From Rhodovulum visakhapatnamense (lineage in GTDB: Bacteria > Pseudomonadota > Alphaproteobacteria > Rhodobacterales > Rhodobacteraceae): a stretch of 64,000 nucleotides of DNA. The stretch is taken from the NCBI RefSeq assembly GCF_004365965.1, contig NZ_SOEB01000002.1, forward strand, positions 124,001-188,000. Direction: 5' to 3'. Made by a program: the position numbers and the translations under genes. Position 1 is the stretch's first letter. Each line of letters starts with the position of its first letter. Of this stretch, positions 35,039 through 42,406 are shown piece by piece. A model generated the notes under the pieces. That model did not search any database. It saw nothing but the letters and a program-made list of their open reading frames with translations, and had not been told where the DNA came from.

Positions 35039-35342
35039 GGACGACAAACCCGAACCGGAGGCGCTGCCCCCCGATCTGAAACTGCTGCGGATGCTGGTCA
35101 CCCTGCTGATGGTGACGATGATTGCGGGCTTTCTAGTGATCGTCGCGCTCTTTGTCATCCGCATGCCGGGGCAAAGCGGCGCCCTGCCGCTGCCCGAGGC
35201 GCTGACCCTGCCCGTCGGCGCCAAGGCCGAGGCGGTGACGCGCGGCCGCGACTGGGTGGCGGTGGTCACCGAAGACGACCGCATCCTGATCTATGACGCC
35301 GCGACCGGCGCGCTGCGCCAGACCGTTGAGATCCGCCACTGA
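35037..35342 (+). CDS. Small single-pass membrane protein (DUF6476-like)
   Basis: 101 residues. A charged N-terminus (MDDKPEPEALPPDLKLL) is followed by one hydrophobic helix at about 18-42 and a periplasmic part of about 60 residues (EAVTRGRDWVAVVTEDDRILIYDAATG) that resembles one beta-propeller-like strand set. Function unknown. Alphaproteobacteria often carry this small protein divergent from an rluD-type gene. GCGAGGAGAGC before the start is a good ribosome site. Its first two bases overlap the divergent start codon. Confidence 0.75.
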   Translation: MDDKPEPEALPPDLKLLRMLVTLLMVTMIAGFLVIVALFVIRMPGQSGALPLPEALTLPVGAKAEAVTRGRDWVAVVTEDDRILIYDAATGALRQTVEIRH

Positions 35343-35366
35343 GCCGGGCGCGGCGCGCCTTCGTGT

Positions 35367-35756
35367 CTATTGCACCCGCTTCCAGCGCCCGCCGTCGCGG
35401 CAGATGCCGATGACGCAGCCCGAGACCGACAGGAACTCGCCCTCCAGCGCCATCTTGGAATTGTAGGTCTTGTCGCGGTCGGGTGCCCAGACCTTGCCCT
35501 GGCCATAGCGGCCGTCGCCCTGGGGTTTCATGTCCCAGACGATCTGCTTGCCGACATTGTCGCTGTCGATCTGGTGTCCGGTGCCGTCATAGGCCCGGAT
35601 CAGCGTACCGCACAGCGCGGCGCCGCAAGGCGCGATCCGGATATGCCCGAAATTGCCGTTATCGTCGAGCGGCGTCTGCCAGACCCCCTCGACCGGGTCG
35701 GCATGGGCGGCGGTGGCGGCCAGCGTCAGGGCCGCGATCAGAACGGTGATGCGCAT
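35367..35756 (-). CDS. DUF2147-family periplasmic protein
   Basis: 129 residues with a clear signal peptide (MRITVLIAALTLAATAAHA). The mature part reads DPVEGVWQTPLDDNGNFGHIRI, CGAALCGTLI, YNSKMALEGEFLSVSGCVIGICRDGGRW, matching the DUF2147 beta-sheet family with four cysteines. Function is unknown in the family. GGGAGGAGCACG precedes the ATG; the longer open frame upstream has no signal sequence. Confidence 0.82.
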   Translation of the reverse strand: MRITVLIAALTLAATAAHADPVEGVWQTPLDDNGNFGHIRIAPCGAALCGTLIRAYDGTGHQIDSDNVGKQIVWDMKPQGDGRYGQGKVWAPDRDKTYNSKMALEGEFLSVSGCVIGICRDGGRWKRVQ

Positions 35757-35916
35757 CGTGCTCCTCCCAAAGCATGCGGGCAAAGTCTGGCGCGGCGGCC
35801 CCTTTCGGGCAAGGGTGACGTGAGGCGAGCCCCCTTCCCCGCGCGCGCTCGGTCCCGTTGCATTCCGGGGCGGTTCCTGCGACAGAGCCCCGACTCGGAC
35901 CCGGAAGGACAGCGCC

Positions 35917-36636
35917 ATGATCCTCTACCCCGCCATCGACCTGAAGGACGGCCAATGCGTGCGGTTGCTGAGGGGCGACATGGACAAGGCGACCGTGTTC
36001 GGCGAGGACCCGGCGGCGCAGGCGCTCGCCTTCCAGAAGGCGGGCTGCGACTGGCTGCATCTGGTCGATCTGAACGGCGCCTTCGCGGGCGCGCCGGTCA
36101 ATGCCGCGGCGGTCGAGGCGATCCTGGCCGCGACCGAGGTGCCGGCCCAGCTGGGCGGCGGCATCCGCGACATGGCCACCATCGAGATGTGGCTGGGCAA
36201 GGGGCTGGCCCGGGTGATCCTCGGGACGGTCGCGGTCGAGAACCCCGATCTGGTGCGCGAGGCGGCCCGCGCCTTCCCGGGCCGGATCGCGGTCGGCATC
36301 GACGCCCGCAAGGGGCGGGTCGCGACCAAGGGCTGGGCCGAGGAAACCGACGTGACGGCGACCGATCTGGCGAAATCCTTCGAGGATGCCGGGGTGTCGG
36401 CGATCATCTATACCGATATCGACCGCGACGGCGCGATGGCGGGCCCGAACGTGGCCGCGACCGAGGCGCTGGCCCGCGCGGTCTCGATCCCGGTGATCGC
36501 CTCGGGCGGCGTGTCGTCGCTGGCCGATCTGACGGCGCTGCAGGCGACCGGCGCGATCGCGGGCGCGATTTCGGGCCGCGCGCTTTACGACGGTGCCATC
36601 GACCTCGCCGAGGCGCTCGCGCTGCTGAAGAGCTGA
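35917..36636 (+). CDS. hisA: Phosphoribosylformimino-5-aminoimidazole carboxamide ribotide isomerase
   Basis: 239 residues, standard HisA length. The beta-alpha barrel signatures are [18 protein letters not shown] at the start (catalytic Asp8), LGGGIRD near 80, and [15 protein letters not shown] near 128-142 with the second catalytic Asp, and [12 protein letters not shown] near 190. It catalyses the Amadori step of histidine synthesis. hisH and hisF, the usual neighbours, are not adjacent: a DUF2147 gene on the other strand precedes it and a long gene-free stretch follows. Confidence 0.95.
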   Translation: MILYPAIDLKDGQCVRLLRGDMDKATVFGEDPAAQALAFQKAGCDWLHLVDLNGAFAGAPVNAAAVEAILAATEVPAQLGGGIRDMATIEMWLGKGLARVILGTVAVENPDLVREAARAFPGRIAVGIDARKGRVATKGWAEETDVTATDLAKSFEDAGVSAIIYTDIDRDGAMAGPNVAATEALARAVSIPVIASGGVSSLADLTALQATGAIAGAISGRALYDGAIDLAEALALLKS

Positions 36637-37573
36637 GGCCCGGGCCGAGGCACCGGTCCTGTCTGTCCCGGGGTCAACGTCGTCCGACCGGCCGTCACGC
36701 GACACCCGGCATCGGAAGACGCCGGAGAGCGAGCGGGAAACCAAAGGCTTGCAGCGCGTCCGCACACGTCGGGGCGCGATTCATGGCGGGAGGAAAGCGT
36801 TCTGGTGGTTGCGGCCTTCTGGACAAGGGCCAGGGCGGTGTGAAGACCCACCCGGATGGCCTGGAGCCCCGGGAAAGTCGGCAAGGACTTGCCGGATCGC
36901 CGCATCCAGACCCTCGGTGACGTCGGGCGCCGCGATCTTCCCGCCCGGATCTGCGGTGCCCCGGCCTCTCAAGCCGACCGCAGGCCACACGGATTGCGAG
37001 TCGGTTTGATCGGGTCGAACGGGACGGATCGTTCGGCCGGCCCCGGTCGAGCCGCTGTGCTCGTCACGTGCGGGGGACCCTATCGGAATCCCTCATCCCG
37101 ATGTCTGCCGGGCGGCCGAGGCCTGGCCGCTCGCGGTGGCCGGCCATGGCGGCGGAACCGCGCTTGGGTAAGCCATGCCGGAAGGCGCCTCTTGCGCATC
37201 GCCTCCGGGCCGCATCGGCGAAGGCATCGGAGGCGCGACGGGAACGGGCCGCCCGAGCGGCCCCGGCGACTCTGGATTGGCGGGAAGTCGGGGCTTCGGG
37301 CAAGATCTCCTTTCCGGAACTGGACGAGCCGTCGAACAAGCGGGGGCGGCGGGTCGCGATTCGGCGACCTGGCGACATCCGAGGCCTGGCATCCTCAGCC
37401 GCTGCGCTGCGACAAGCACAGAGCCTGGCCCGTGCCGGGGGAAGGACGCTGGCCGGGCCCTTGAATCCAACTCGATGAATCAACCCGGGAGGCTGCGGCC
37501 GGACCTTGGGGACGGCATACGGCGGCCTCTGCTGCCCCGCCGCATTCAGGGGCTTTCCATCGCCCCCAGTTCC

Positions 37574-37588
37574 TGATAAAAACAGTCA
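37574..37588. promoter_or_regulatory. TGA-N9-TCA palindrome upstream of hutX (iron-responsive operator type)
   Basis: TGATAAAAACAGTCA lies in an AT-rich patch; the arms extend to CCTGA and TCAGG. TGA-N9-TCA is the published core of RirA-type iron-responsive operators in alphaproteobacteria. It is 340 bases upstream of hutX, so the transcript would have a long leader. The core alone is expected by chance several times in 64 kb. Confidence 0.4.
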
Positions 37589-37589
37589 G

Positions 37590-37625
37590 GTAAGGTGCCG
37601 GTTCATCACGCGACCGGTGCCTTAC
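37590..37625. repeat. Hairpin just downstream of the TGA-N9-TCA site
   Basis: GTAAGGTGCCGGT (37590-37602) can pair along all 13 positions with ACCGGTGCCTTAC (37613-37625), two of them as G-U, leaving a 10-base loop. It starts at the end of the TGA-N9-TCA element. It might be an RNA leader structure or an operator. Confidence 0.5.
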
Positions 37626-37927
37626 GTGAATTCCGCATGTCAGGTCCCAGCGTTCCGCCCGGCCCCCTGCGCTTATCGCTTGGCCGAGGTGCGAATGGAC
37701 GGTCCGAGAACAGACGCAGCACAAAGCCCCTGGGCGCCGCCCCGGATCGCGGGCAACCGGGCCGATCCGGTCCCAGCCGCGCCCGAGGCGCGCCGCCAAT
37801 TCCAGGCCTGCGGGGGCCGGTCCGCTGGCGGCGCGCGCTCTGACTTCGGTCGGGGGAGTCCGCCAGGCCGCCCGAACCGCGCGCCGGACCGATGCGTTTC
37901 TGATGCTCACCCCTTCAAGGAGACCGC

Positions 37928-38449
37928 ATGATGACCCCGTCCCCCGACACTGCCGCCGCAATCCGTGCCGATCTTGCGGACCATCCCGGCGCCGCGCTCG
38001 AAGACGTCGCCGTCCGCACGGCGACAAGCGTCGCAGAGGTTCTGGCCTGCCTGCCCGCGGGCGAAGCGGTGCTTGCACCCGGCGCGGCCTTCGAAGAGGT
38101 CATGGCCGAGATCGCGCGCTGGGGCGAGATCACCCTGGTGATGAACACCGGCGACGTGATCCTCGAGGCGAAGGGCCCGCTCCCCGAGGGGCGCGTGGCG
38201 CAGGGGTTCTTCAACCTGCAAGGGCGTCCCATCGGCGGGCATATCCGGTCGGGCGCCTGTGCGCAGGTCGCCTTCGTGGCGCGCTCGCTTTTCGGAATGG
38301 ACACACGGTCGGTGCAGTTTCTCGATGCGCGCGGCGGCGTCCTGTTCAAGGTCTATCTCGGGCGCGACGCGGCACGCGCGCTGATCCCGGCCCAGATGAC
38401 CGCCTTCGACGCCCTGCGCGCGCGGCTTGCCCCTGGGGTGATGGCATGA
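37928..38449 (+). CDS. hutX: Heme utilization cytosolic carrier protein HutX/HuvX type
   Basis: 173 residues. The segment EIARWGEITLVMNTGDVILEAKG followed by GFFNLQGRPIGGHIRSGACAQVAFV and SVQFLDARGGVLFKVYLGRD is the HutX/ChuX pattern of intracellular heme carriers, which accept imported heme and pass it on for storage or degradation. AAGGAG sits six bases before the ATG. Its stop overlaps the next start by four bases. Confidence 0.85.
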   Translation: MMTPSPDTAAAIRADLADHPGAALEDVAVRTATSVAEVLACLPAGEAVLAPGAAFEEVMAEIARWGEITLVMNTGDVILEAKGPLPEGRVAQGFFNLQGRPIGGHIRSGACAQVAFVARSLFGMDTRSVQFLDARGGVLFKVYLGRDAARALIPAQMTAFDALRARLAPGVMA

Positions 38450-39384
38450 CCGGGGCGCTGGCGGGACGGCATCTTTTCGTGTTTGGCGCGGGCTATGCGG
38501 CGGGCCGGACCGCAGCGCGGGTCCGGGCGGCAGGCGCGCAGGTCTCGGTCACCACGCGCGATCCGGTGCGCGCGGCGGATCTGACCCTGGCCGGACTGCG
38601 CGTGCATCTTTTCGATGCGGACCGGCCAGCCGCCGCCGACAGTCTGCGCGACTGGCTGAACGGGGTGACGGACATCCTGGTGTCGATACCGCCGGACGGC
38701 GCGGCCGCGCCAGAAACGGCCTGTCCCGCGCTTGCCGCGCTTGTGGCCTCGGGCGCCGAAGTGCCGGATCTGTGCTGGATCGGCTACCTGTCCTCGACCG
38801 GCGTCTATGGCGATTGCGGTGGCGCCTGGATCGACGAGACGCGCACTCCCGCGCCTGCCACCCTGGATGCGAAAGGGCGCATCGGGGCCGAACGGGGGTG
38901 GCAAGCGCTTGCCGATCGCAAGGGGGCCGCGCTCGACATCCTGCGGATCGCGGGGATCTATGGGCCGGGCCCGCGCAACGCGCTGGCACAGATGCGGTCG
39001 GGCCGGGCGCGGGCCATCGACAAGCCCGGTCAGGTGTTCAACCGGATCCATGTCGACGACATTGCCGGTGCCATCGTCGCGGCGATGAGCCACCCCAGGG
39101 GCACCCGGCTTCTGAACCTCGCCGACAACCGGCCGGCGGCCAGCGCCGACGTGCTCGACCATGCCGCCGACCTTCTGGGGCTGCCCAGACTGCCGCGACT
39201 GCCCTTCGATCAGGCCGATCTGCCTCCGATGGCCGGTGCGTTCTGGGCCGAGAACCGGCGGCTTTGCAACGACCGGCTGAAGGCTTTGCCGGGCTTTGCC
39301 CTGCTCTATCCAGGTTACCGCGAGGGGCTTGCCGCCATCCTCGCCGAAGACTCAACGAAGAAGGAGCCTGCCCATGCGATGTGA
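38446..39384 (+). CDS. NAD-dependent epimerase/dehydratase family protein (YeeZ-like)
   Basis: 312 residues, atypical short-chain dehydrogenase fold. The dinucleotide motif is FGAGYAAGRTAARVR near residue 13 (GxGxxxxR variant), with YLSSTGVYGDCGGAWIDE near 118 and GIYGPGPRNALAQM near 175 and NRIHVDDIAGAIVAAM near 202, all as in YeeZ-type proteins. Substrate unknown. It is coupled to hutX by an ATGA overlap and precedes hemP, which suggests a role in heme or iron handling, but the link is positional only. Confidence 0.8.
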   Translation: MTGALAGRHLFVFGAGYAAGRTAARVRAAGAQVSVTTRDPVRAADLTLAGLRVHLFDADRPAAADSLRDWLNGVTDILVSIPPDGAAAPETACPALAALVASGAEVPDLCWIGYLSSTGVYGDCGGAWIDETRTPAPATLDAKGRIGAERGWQALADRKGAALDILRIAGIYGPGPRNALAQMRSGRARAIDKPGQVFNRIHVDDIAGAIVAAMSHPRGTRLLNLADNRPAASADVLDHAADLLGLPRLPRLPFDQADLPPMAGAFWAENRRLCNDRLKALPGFALLYPGYREGLAAILAEDSTKKEPAHAM

Positions 39385-39742
39385 CCAGAAGCGCCGCGAG
39401 GACCTCGGGGCGCGCTGCGCCGACCGCGCCCTTCCGGAGCGAGGCCGCGAGGCCGCGTTCGACCCCGCATGCGGACCGGATGGCGGCGTTTCGCCATCCG
39501 GTCCCGAGGGGCGGGGGGGCCGAGGTCGGCGGTTCGGGGCCGGAGCCCGCGCATGGGTCGCACGGGATCGGGGACCGGACGGACGCGGACCGAGAGGCGC
39601 GACTGTCCACGGGTCCAGCGCCGCGCCCGTCCATGACGCGCGCCTTCTGACCGGCGGCGCGACCACGACGGCGATCGTTCTGGACGGCGCGGCCTACATC
39701 CTGCGCATCACCCGCGCGGGCAAGCTGATCCTGACGAAATGA
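39374..39742 (+). CDS. hemP: HemP-type hemin uptake protein with long N-terminal extension
   Basis: 122 residues from ATG 39374, which has AAGGAG eight bases upstream. Only the last 38 residues (VHDARLLTGGATTTAIVLDG, ending RITRAGKLILTK) match HemP, a small regulator-like protein of heme-uptake loci normally 45-65 residues long. The first 80 residues are Gly/Arg/Pro-rich, low in complexity and contain four cysteines; they are probably disordered. It overlaps the end of the previous gene by 11 bases. A shorter internal start would make a normal-length HemP but lacks the ribosome site. Confidence 0.7.
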   Translation: MRCDQKRREDLGARCADRALPERGREAAFDPACGPDGGVSPSGPEGRGGRGRRFGAGARAWVARDRGPDGRGPRGATVHGSSAAPVHDARLLTGGATTTAIVLDGAAYILRITRAGKLILTK

Positions 39743-40200
39743 CCGCACAGATCCGCAACCGCGGCGCCGCGCCCGTCGCCCATCTCTGCACGCTTGCCCC
39801 CGTCGAGCGCGCGGCGATCCGCTGCCTGCGCGGCTGGCGCGCCGGTCCCGCACCGCGTGCCCGTATACGCCGCAATCTCGCGCAGGTCTTCGGCCCGGCC
39901 GCCGAGATGCAGGAAGAGATCCTCGATCTGCTGATGGAAACCGCCCTGATGCAGGCGCGCCGCCCGTTGACCTTCAATGCCCTCGATCACCCAGAGGTCA
40001 CGGGGGACGAGAACACCTTGGCCGAGATGATCGCAGCCGCCGTCGGGGGCGAGCGCGACGACGCGCTGGTCTTTGCCCTGGGGCTCCTGGGACCTCACGC
40101 GGCCTTCCAGGCGGTCCGTTTGGCCGAGGACCTGGGTCTTGCGCTGCTTGGCCTTGTCCGTGCCCGGCAGAGGGTTGCGCCCGCGGGCATGCTGCATTGA
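39739..40200 (+). CDS. Hypothetical protein linked to hemP (A)
   Basis: 153 residues, mostly helical, no signal peptide or membrane segment. Its ATG overlaps the hemP stop (ATGA). No family is recognised. By eye, residues 55-135 (LLMETALMQARRPLTFNALDHPEV, GGERDDALVFALGLLGP, AEDLGLALL) line up loosely with the protein at 41498-41977, and both sit beside a hemP gene, suggesting a divergent pair with a heme/iron-linked role. It is followed by a good intrinsic-type hairpin at 40325. Confidence 0.65.
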   Translation: MTAQIRNRGAAPVAHLCTLAPVERAAIRCLRGWRAGPAPRARIRRNLAQVFGPAAEMQEEILDLLMETALMQARRPLTFNALDHPEVTGDENTLAEMIAAAVGGERDDALVFALGLLGPHAAFQAVRLAEDLGLALLGLVRARQRVAPAGMLH

Positions 40201-40324
40201 GACCGGGCTCTCTTCGCGCCCTGGCCGTCTGACGGGGGCACAGGTCTCGCACTTCTGACGTATCCGGCAATACGCCCTTGCCGAACGCGCATCCGCGACA
40301 GCGCGGGACTCGATCGCATGAAAC

Positions 40325-40349
40325 GGGGGCGGTGCCCTGCACCGCCCCC
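40325..40349. terminator. Intrinsic-type terminator between protein A and Cys-rich gene
   Basis: GGGGGCGGTG (40325-40334) and CACCGCCCCC (40340-40349) form a perfect 10-bp stem with loop CCCTG, followed on the plus strand by TAATTTCGTT. It can end the plus-strand hutX-hemP transcript and, being symmetrical, also the minus-strand Cys-rich gene that stops about 100 bases away. Confidence 0.7.
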
Positions 40350-40446
40350 TAATTTCGTTCGGACCGTCTTCAAGCTGGCTGGGAGGCCTGTCTGTCTGGC
40401 GGCGCGATGCGCGGCTGGCGACAAGCGGACCTGGCTGGCAACCGGA

Positions 40447-40638
40447 TCAGGCGTCTTCTTTTTCGAAGTGGCCGCACCAGTCGTTGATCTGCACGATCGG
40501 CCACAGCCCCCGGGCATCGGCCTCGGGCTGCGAGATCGGCGGATTGAAGCGGCACAGGCCCGCGTCCTTCTTGGTCTCGCCGGTATTGGCCATGTGGTCC
40601 TCGAAGAACGCACAGCTGCTGCAGGTATTGGTCGCCAT
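40447..40638 (-). CDS. Small cysteine-rich protein (63 aa), unknown
   Basis: 63 residues from ATG 40638, preceded by AAGGAGATTTCCC, an excellent ribosome site. Four cysteines in the order CSSC (residues 5-8), LCRF (near 29) and WCGHFE (near 56), plus a conserved-looking ending QINDWCGHF. The spacing C-x2-C...C...C-x-H suggests a metal or Fe-S site. Similar short proteins occur in Rhodobacteraceae without assigned function. Its AT-rich promoter region contains a TGA-N9-TCA palindrome, hinting at iron control. Confidence 0.75.
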   Translation of the reverse strand: MATNTCSSCAFFEDHMANTGETKKDAGLCRFNPPISQPEADARGLWPIVQINDWCGHFEKEDA

Positions 40639-41242
40639 GGGAAATCTCCTTCGGTCTCGTAGGTGCTGCGCCGCCCAGCCGCAGCGCATGCAGGGATCAT
40701 AGCAAAAAGCCTGTCTCGCGTCAAAGAAAATACAATAAAAACAAATATTTGACCATTACGGTCAGCAATGGATCGGCGACCGTTTCAGTCGGATTTCGAC
40801 CTTGCGGCATGGTCAGGTCCGCCCATGCAAAGACCTCCTTGAAAACCTGGAGGATGGAGAGATCGGGAATGCATGACCAAGGCCGGGCCGAGGCCCGCAC
40901 ATGCCTTCTGAAACCGGACCGATTGTCGCCTTTCAGCGCCGCATAAAGACCGATAGAATTTGTAAGGATTGGGCGCGGAGCGACTCCGTCCCGGAAACGA
41001 AAGACCAAATCAGGCCCCAGCCCCCGCCAGGCCCCCTGAGTCCCGCATGCCGACCCTGCCGTGGCTTACCCGTGACATCGCGTCCGGCGTCCCGGCGGAC
41101 GGGACTGGCGACAGGAAGGGGAGCGCAAGGCGTGACGCATAGATCTACCGGGGCTCCCTGCGATGGCAGAGACACCCCATCGCCATTCGAGGTCGGGACT
41201 TCCGGTGACGGAGGGGATCGCGAGCCCCGGGTCGGCAAGCAG
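40639..41242. other. Intergenic region between Cys-rich gene and second hemP
   Basis: The first 130 bases are the most AT-rich in the window (runs of A and T near 40725-40750) and hold a TGACC-N5-GGTCA palindrome, so this is probably a divergent promoter. The remainder is GC-rich; one frame stays open into hemP2 from about 40901 and could in part be its N-terminal extension (possible GTG start 41132 with GGGGAG upstream). No other gene is supported. Confidence 0.55.
40750..40764. promoter_or_regulatory. TGACC-N5-GGTCA palindrome (TGA-N9-TCA type)
   Basis: TGACCATTACGGTCA is a perfect ten-base palindrome with a five-base spacer, directly beside an A/T-rich promoter-like stretch and 112 bases upstream of the minus-strand Cys-rich gene. 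It fits the TGA-N9-TCA iron-responsive operator core. It may also control the second hemP on the plus strand. Confidence 0.5.
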
Positions 41243-41398
41243 ATGGCGGGCGACGACACCGGTGCGGAGGCGCGGACGGGCCGCGTCCACGACGCGCGCC
41301 TTCTGACCGGCGGCGGCACGACCGCGGTCATCCTGCTTGACGGCATGCCCTACAGCTTGCGTATCACGCGCACCGGAAAGCTGATCCTGACGAAATGA
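41243..41398 (+). CDS. HemP-type hemin uptake protein, second copy
   Basis: 51 residues from ATG 41243. The sequence VHDARLLTGGGTTAVILLDG, then YSLRITRTGKLILTK, is closely similar to the HemP domain at 39626-39742 and has the normal HemP size. The ribosome site of this ATG is weak; a GTG at 41132 with GGGGAG eight bases upstream would give an 88-residue form with an extension, comparable to the long first copy. Two copies 1.5 kb apart suggest local duplication. Confidence 0.75.
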   Translation: MAGDDTGAEARTGRVHDARLLTGGGTTAVILLDGMPYSLRITRTGKLILTK

Positions 41399-41420
41399 AG
41401 GAAACTGCGCCCCGGCCGAC

Positions 41421-41484
41421 GCGGCCGGTCCTGCGGGCCGCGCGACACCGGACACATCCTGCGGCGCCCGGACCGGCGGGCGCC
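41421..41484. terminator. Two hairpins between convergent genes
   Basis: CGCGGCC (41420-41426) with GGCCGCG (41436-41442), and GGCGCCC (41463-41469) with GGGCGCC (41478-41484), are perfect 7-bp inverted repeats in the 99-base gap between hemP2 and the convergent protein B gene. Neither has a T tract; position suggests transcription termination. Confidence 0.35.
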
Positions 41485-41497
41485 CCGGTTCGGTCTG

Positions 41498-41977
41498 TCA
41501 CGCCGGAGCGCGGACGATCGTCAAGGCGGCAAGATCCGCCATTGCGCGCAGGAAGCTGTCGGTCGGATTGCCCTCGCACAGCATCATCGCCGCGGCATGG
41601 GCCTTGCTGCGCTTGCCCCGGCGCAGCGCGATCAGCACGTCCATGAACTGACGTTCCTGCTCGGTCAGCCGCGCGGCACAACCCGGGCAATCCGGGTTGG
41701 AAAAGCGAAACCCCGATGTGCGCGCGGCGCGAAGCTCTTGCAGGGCGGCCAGCAGGCGCACCGCCATGTCCGCTGCACTGGCCGCGTGCATGCCGGGCCG
41801 GAACCGCTGTTCGGCAGCGGCAAGCGCCCGGATCCATCCCTCGGACTGGGGCTTGGCGAAGCTCTGGAAGAAATGGCGCGCCACGGTCAGCATGCCCTCC
41901 TCGAGCCGGTCGAACCCTGCGCGGACCACGGGAACGTCCTTCGCCGTGCCTTGGTGGGCGCAATGCGGGCCGCTCAT
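41498..41977 (-). CDS. Hypothetical protein near hemP (B), CxxC-containing
   Basis: 159 residues, helical, soluble. Residues 90-103 read FSNPDCPGCAARLT, a CPGC pair that might bind metal or heme, followed by a helical tail (GKRSKAHAAAMMLCEGNPTDSFLRAMADLAAL). GGAGG lies eight bases before the ATG. It resembles the protein at 39739-40200 loosely over its second half, with the CPGC pair missing there. Function unknown; the context is heme/iron. Confidence 0.7.
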   Translation of the reverse strand: MSGPHCAHQGTAKDVPVVRAGFDRLEEGMLTVARHFFQSFAKPQSEGWIRALAAAEQRFRPGMHAASAADMAVRLLAALQELRAARTSGFRFSNPDCPGCAARLTEQERQFMDVLIALRRGKRSKAHAAAMMLCEGNPTDSFLRAMADLAALTIVRAPA

Positions 41978-42406
41978 GCCGACACTCCTCCGGTCCGGGA
42001 CCCATCGTCCGGGTGGAGCGAGGTCGCGGGCCCATGGCTAGCGGTTCTGTCTGTCATCATCGGTTTCCTCCGGTTTCATGGTCCGGCTTTCATGGTCTGG
42101 CCACCCACGCCGCCTCGAAAATAAAGCTGATTGAAATTGTCGGATTTGACAAGGCCCGGACCCGCCGCGTCGCCATATCGCGCCGTCCGTGCCGCGGAAT
42201 GCACAAGAATACGGCGTTGACCCATTTTCCGATGCCCGTTGCGGCATCAACAGGACGGCCGTCCCATCATCCGGAATGTCGCGCCGCTCGCGGCGTCTGG
42301 CCCGGCAACGCCCCGTGTCGACAGCCCCGCCCGACCAGCATTTCGAATTGATGACTGTTTTACTATGAAATAGGGTCGCCCGGACGACTTACGGAGCGAC
42401 GCGGCG
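41978..42406. other. Divergent promoter region of protein B and the iron ABC operon
   Basis: 430 bases without a gene. It contains a 14-base near-exact tandem duplication (TTTCATGGTCcGGC at 42074 and 42088), two AT-rich patches (42118-42152 and 42340-42372) suited to promoters, and TGACTGTTTTAC at 42352, which matches one half of the TGA-N9-TCA element seen on the minus strand at 37574 (TGACTGTTTTTA). Confidence 0.45.

Larger units (their letters stand above)
36637..37927. other. 1.3-kb stretch without a supportable gene
   Basis: Open frames here on both strands are short, arginine/proline-rich and lack ribosome sites; none resembles a known family. Composition is GC-rich throughout except near 37570-37630, which contains a TGA-N9-TCA palindrome and a 13-bp hairpin (listed separately). 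The stretch separates hisA from hutX, the first gene of the heme island. It could hold a decayed gene or a non-coding RNA, but I see no direct support. Confidence 0.6.

Noticed and set aside
36637-37927. Several 70-230-codon frames between hisA and hutX
   Set aside because: All are Arg/Pro/Gly-rich, overlap each other on both strands, have no ribosome sites and resemble no family. I considered transposase remnants but found no motif to support this.
42074-42101. 14-base tandem duplication TTTCATGGTCcGGC
   Set aside because: Two units only, with one mismatch, in an intergenic region; too short to call a repeat element.
42352-42366. TGACTGTTTTACTAT as a full iron-responsive operator
   Set aside because: Only the left half matches; the right half is TAT instead of TCA, so it is kept only as a half-site remark.
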